Assembly: GCA_050050615.1 (NCBI GenBank)
Contig: JASFTV010000196.1
Span: 1-6,484 of the forward strand
Length of the DNA: 6,484 bases
Direction: 5' to 3'
Source: JASFTV01 sp050050615
GTDB lineage: Bacteria; Desulfobacterota; DSM-4660; Desulfatiglandales; HGW-15
Each line of letters begins with the position of its first letter. Position 1 is the first letter of the stretch. Shown here in pieces: positions 3,750-6,484 of the stretch. The notes beneath the pieces were generated by a model. That model was not told the origin of the DNA. It searched no databases and saw only the letters and a program-made list of their open reading frames with translations. The translations under genes were made by a program, and so were the position numbers.

Positions 3750-6484
3750 ATGAAGGGAAGACATGGTTTCGCAAGAATAGACCGGAGCCATACCGAGAAG
3801 GACTTGTCCCTGCTCGACAAGGCGCTCTACGAGCATATTCAGCAGAGGCTTAAGGCCCGGGGACAGAAGACCGCCGAAAACCTGGCATGGCTCTTCGCCA
3901 ACATGCACCCCTACTTCTTCATCACCATGAAAGAGGAGCCGGAGGCGATCATCAATCTTTCTGCAAGGCTCCACCACTTGGCCACGGAGAGAAAGACCGC
4001 GATTACGGACCAGGAAAAAAAGCTCATCGTGGCCCGACTGGACGTCCCCGGTTCCATTTATGATACCCTTAAGACCCTTCGCGAAAGGGAGATCTCCTAC
4101 GCTGAAATGAGTCATTCCTACAACTCGATTCCCGGGATCGGGAGGGCTCTGGAGATTCAGCGATTCGAGTTCGATCGCAAAAGTCGTGAAGAAATCAACA
4201 GTGCTCAAAAGGGGAGCGTCCCCCTCAAGATTCGGAGCACAGTTTTGGTCTTCATGAAACGCCTTTACCCGACATTTAATTTCGGGCAATTCGACGCGGT
4301 TCTAAACCTTCTCTGGGTCAACAACGCATCCTATGTTCGCATATCCCCGGCTGAGAGGATTGCCCGGGTCATGTGGTTGTACCAGCAAGGCAACAGACAC
4401 GAGGGGCTCTATCTTGACGTCGAAACGAAGGAGGACTCCTTCAATCACAAAGAGTCCCGCCTCCTCTTTTCTGTAGGGAACCCGCCTCAGAGGGGATTCC
4501 TTACACAGGTGAGCGAGGTCTTCCAGCGCCTTGACATTGGTGTACGACGCTCCTACTGCCTGATCATCAACACGGACATCCACCCTTACTTGCTCGGCAC
4601 CTTCTATGTCTTGACCCAAAAAGGCCAACTTATCGAAAAAGGGTCCAACCTCTTCAGAACATTGCAAACCGAACTCTACAACACACAGATCCTGTCAGCG
4701 TCCACCGCTACCTATACCGATTTTGTATCCAACCGAGTTATGACTGGAGAGGAGGCCTCCCTGACGAATGCCTTCATCGCTTTCTGCCATACCATCCTGG
4801 CCCACAATCAACCGGACCGTTTCAACGAGGGTGCCGTTGCCGAGGCCTTTAACGCCAACCCGGATATCGCCCTGCAGCTCATCACCCTTTTCAAAAAGCG
4901 CTTCGATCCCGATATCCAGCAAAGGCAGAGGGCGTACGAGCGGTGCCTTAAGGAGACCACGGAGATCGTTCAAGGATACAATACCGGACACCGCCACTTA
5001 GACGAAATCAGAAGAACCATCTTTCAGGCGTGCCTCGCCTTCATCACCCACACGCTGAAGACCAACTTCTTCGTTCCCGAGAAGCATGCCCTGGCTTTTC
5101 GTTTGGATCCCTCTTTCCTCTCTGATCTTGCGCCAGATTTCACCTCGGATCTGCCCAAAGCAACCGCTTTTCGCATCACGCTCTTCTTCACACGGCATGG
5201 TGTTGGATATCACGTGGGTTTTTCAGATATTGCACGGGGTGGGTGGCGTACGATTATCTGTAGAACCCAGGACGAATACACAACGAACACCAATACCCTG
5301 TTCCGGGAGGTATTCGTCCTTGCCTACACCCAGCACTTGAAGAACAAGGATATCTATGAAGGCGGCTCAAAGCTGACAGTGGTCCTCGACGCCACCGATC
5401 TGGATCCCAATCATCTGGTAAACCAACGGCTTTACAAGGTGCAGTACGGCGTCATCAACGCTTTTCTTGATATCTTCGTTACTGAAAGAGACAAAGCAAG
5501 AAATCCCAGAGTCATTGATTATTATGGAGAGGATGAGGCCGTTGAACTCGGACCGGATGAGAACATGCACGATTCCATGATCGAGTTGATTGCCCGACAA
5601 TCTTTGAAAAGGGATTACATTCTCGGCATCGGCATCATCTCCAGTAAGCGCGTGGGGATCAATCATAAAGAGTACGGGGTCACCTCCAGAGGGGTGATCA
5701 AGTTTGCAGAGATTGCTATGCGGGAACTCGGTGTTGAGATCTATAAAGATCCTTTCAGTGTTAAGTTTACGGGCGGTCCTAACGGGGATGTGGCTGGGAA
5801 TTGTATGCGTCTCTTACTCGAACGCTGCACTCGAGTTGAAATCCGAAGCATCCTCGATGGCACCGCAGGTCTGTACGACCCTGAGGGGGTCGACCGAGCT
5901 GAGTTGGGCAGGCTCGTTTTGAAGCACGATCTGGATCACTTCAATCCGCAAGCGCTTCACGCCGGCGGTTTTATTCTTTTGCGAAACGAGCGCCGTCAAG
6001 AAGGCCTGCGAGAACTCTATAAAAAGCTCGTCCGCACCAGCAATGGTCTCCAAGAAAAATGGATCACCATGGATGAGCTCTATAAGGAAATGGGCGACCT
6101 CATGTTCACCGTTTCAGCGGATCTTTTTCTGCCTTGCGGCGGTAGGCCTGAGACGATAGACGCTAGCAACTGGCAGAAGCTATTTGGCAAGAATGGACAA
6201 GCCACTGCCCGGGTCATTACGGAAGGCGCCAACTCGTTCATCACTCCCGACGCACGCTCAGAAATACAGAAACGGGGTGTGGTCGTCCTTCGTGACGCTT
6301 CGGCCAACAAGTGCGGCGTGATATCTTCATCATACGAGATTATAGCCAATCTCCTTCTGAGCGAGCAGGAGTTTCTCACGCACAAAAACGCCTATGTGAA
6401 GGATGTGCTGGGCATCCTGGAAAAAAGAGCTGATGAGGAGGCATCCCTGATCTTCGACAAGTATCGCGAAAGTCACGGGAAGCT
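3750..6484 (+). CDS. Large NAD-type glutamate dehydrogenase (about 115-kDa, Gdh2-like class), 3' end missing
   Basis: The enzyme should catalyse reversible oxidative deamination of glutamate to 2-oxoglutarate and ammonia, most likely with NAD+, in the cytoplasm. The frame is open for 911 codons to the window end. The N-terminal part (1 to about 480) is long and helical, with a probable ACT-like segment near 236-292. The catalytic part shows IARGGWR (494-500), EGGSK (537-541; the lysine aligns with the GGAK substrate lysine of small GDHs), GPDENM (601-606), the nucleotide-binding TGGPNGDVAGN (674-684), CGGRPE (796-801), EGAN (825-828) and DASANKCGVISSS (849-861). EGGSK and the last blocks resemble yeast Gdh2 rather than the 180-kDa bacterial class. 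The ATG at 3750 is the first possible start after the preceding in-frame TGA and has only a weak AGAGG (3737-3741). By comparison with Gdh2 (about 1090 residues), perhaps 100-200 C-terminal residues are missing. The cofactor is inferred from the family. Confidence 0.93.
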   Translation, partial: MKGRHGFARIDRSHTEKDLSLLDKALYEHIQQRLKARGQKTAENLAWLFANMHPYFFITMKEEPEAIINLSARLHHLATERKTAITDQEKKLIVARLDVPGSIYDTLKTLREREISYAEMSHSYNSIPGIGRALEIQRFEFDRKSREEINSAQKGSVPLKIRSTVLVFMKRLYPTFNFGQFDAVLNLLWVNNASYVRISPAERIARVMWLYQQGNRHEGLYLDVETKEDSFNHKESRLLFSVGNPPQRGFLTQVSEVFQRLDIGVRRSYCLIINTDIHPYLLGTFYVLTQKGQLIEKGSNLFRTLQTELYNTQILSASTATYTDFVSNRVMTGEEASLTNAFIAFCHTILAHNQPDRFNEGAVAEAFNANPDIALQLITLFKKRFDPDIQQRQRAYERCLKETTEIVQGYNTGHRHLDEIRRTIFQACLAFITHTLKTNFFVPEKHALAFRLDPSFLSDLAPDFTSDLPKATAFRITLFFTRHGVGYHVGFSDIARGGWRTIICRTQDEYTTNTNTLFREVFVLAYTQHLKNKDIYEGGSKLTVVLDATDLDPNHLVNQRLYKVQYGVINAFLDIFVTERDKARNPRVIDYYGEDEAVELGPDENMHDSMIELIARQSLKRDYILGIGIISSKRVGINHKEYGVTSRGVIKFAEIAMRELGVEIYKDPFSVKFTGGPNGDVAGNCMRLLLERCTRVEIRSILDGTAGLYDPEGVDRAELGRLVLKHDLDHFNPQALHAGGFILLRNERRQEGLRELYKKLVRTSNGLQEKWITMDELYKEMGDLMFTVSADLFLPCGGRPETIDASNWQKLFGKNGQATARVITEGANSFITPDARSEIQKRGVVVLRDASANKCGVISSSYEIIANLLLSEQEFLTHKNAYVKDVLGILEKRADEEASLIFDKYRESHGK

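Noticed and set aside
3735..4997. Three long reverse-strand frames (3735-4289, 4302-4667, 4695-4997)
   Set aside because: They are all in register opposite the continuous glutamate dehydrogenase frame, which has clear family motifs, and none shows a protein family signature.

Overview
The window reads as chromosomal DNA of a Gram-negative, probably anaerobic bacterium of the Desulfobacterota (old Deltaproteobacteria, Syntrophobacterales/Desulfobacterales-like). This placement is inferred. It rests on the style of the LuxR-type regulator, whose linker and HTH region look like PAS/GAF-LuxR proteins abundant in that group, on the small Cys-rich protein next to a large glutamate dehydrogenase, and on the moderate GC content. 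No rRNA, tRNA, CRISPR array, insertion sequence or phage gene was seen. All four supported genes and the partial lipB are on the + strand.

Region 1 (1-1405) is a lipoate synthesis operon. The 3' part of lipB (octanoyltransferase, cut by the window start) overlaps lipA (lipoyl synthase) by 4 bases (ATGA). LipB moves octanoyl from acyl carrier protein to lipoyl-dependent proteins, and LipA then inserts two sulfurs. Both carry all the catalytic residues that can be checked.

Region 2 (1406-2944) is a 192-base spacer and a 448-residue regulator with two tandem copies of one GAF-like sensory module, coiled-coil linkers and a C-terminal LuxR-type HTH. The two modules are related at DNA level with a constant 399-base offset. 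They include a 96-base stretch with no difference at all, flanked by diverged sequence, which suggests recent duplication or gene conversion.

Region 3 (2945-3365) is a 421-base gap, AT-richer than the genes. It has no convincing gene but contains an imperfect dyad shortly upstream of the next gene.

Region 4 (3366-6484) is a probable two-gene operon: a 115-residue protein with two copies of a four-cysteine motif (function unknown), then, after 36 bases, a large NAD-type glutamate dehydrogenase of the roughly 115-kDa (fungal Gdh2-like) class that runs off the end of the window. The dehydrogenase links amino-acid nitrogen to 2-oxoglutarate. The Cys-rich protein may be an accessory or regulatory partner, but only position supports this.

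I see no clearly new multi-gene system. The items most worth a second look are the near-identical duplicated sensor module and the tandem-Cys protein tied to the dehydrogenase.
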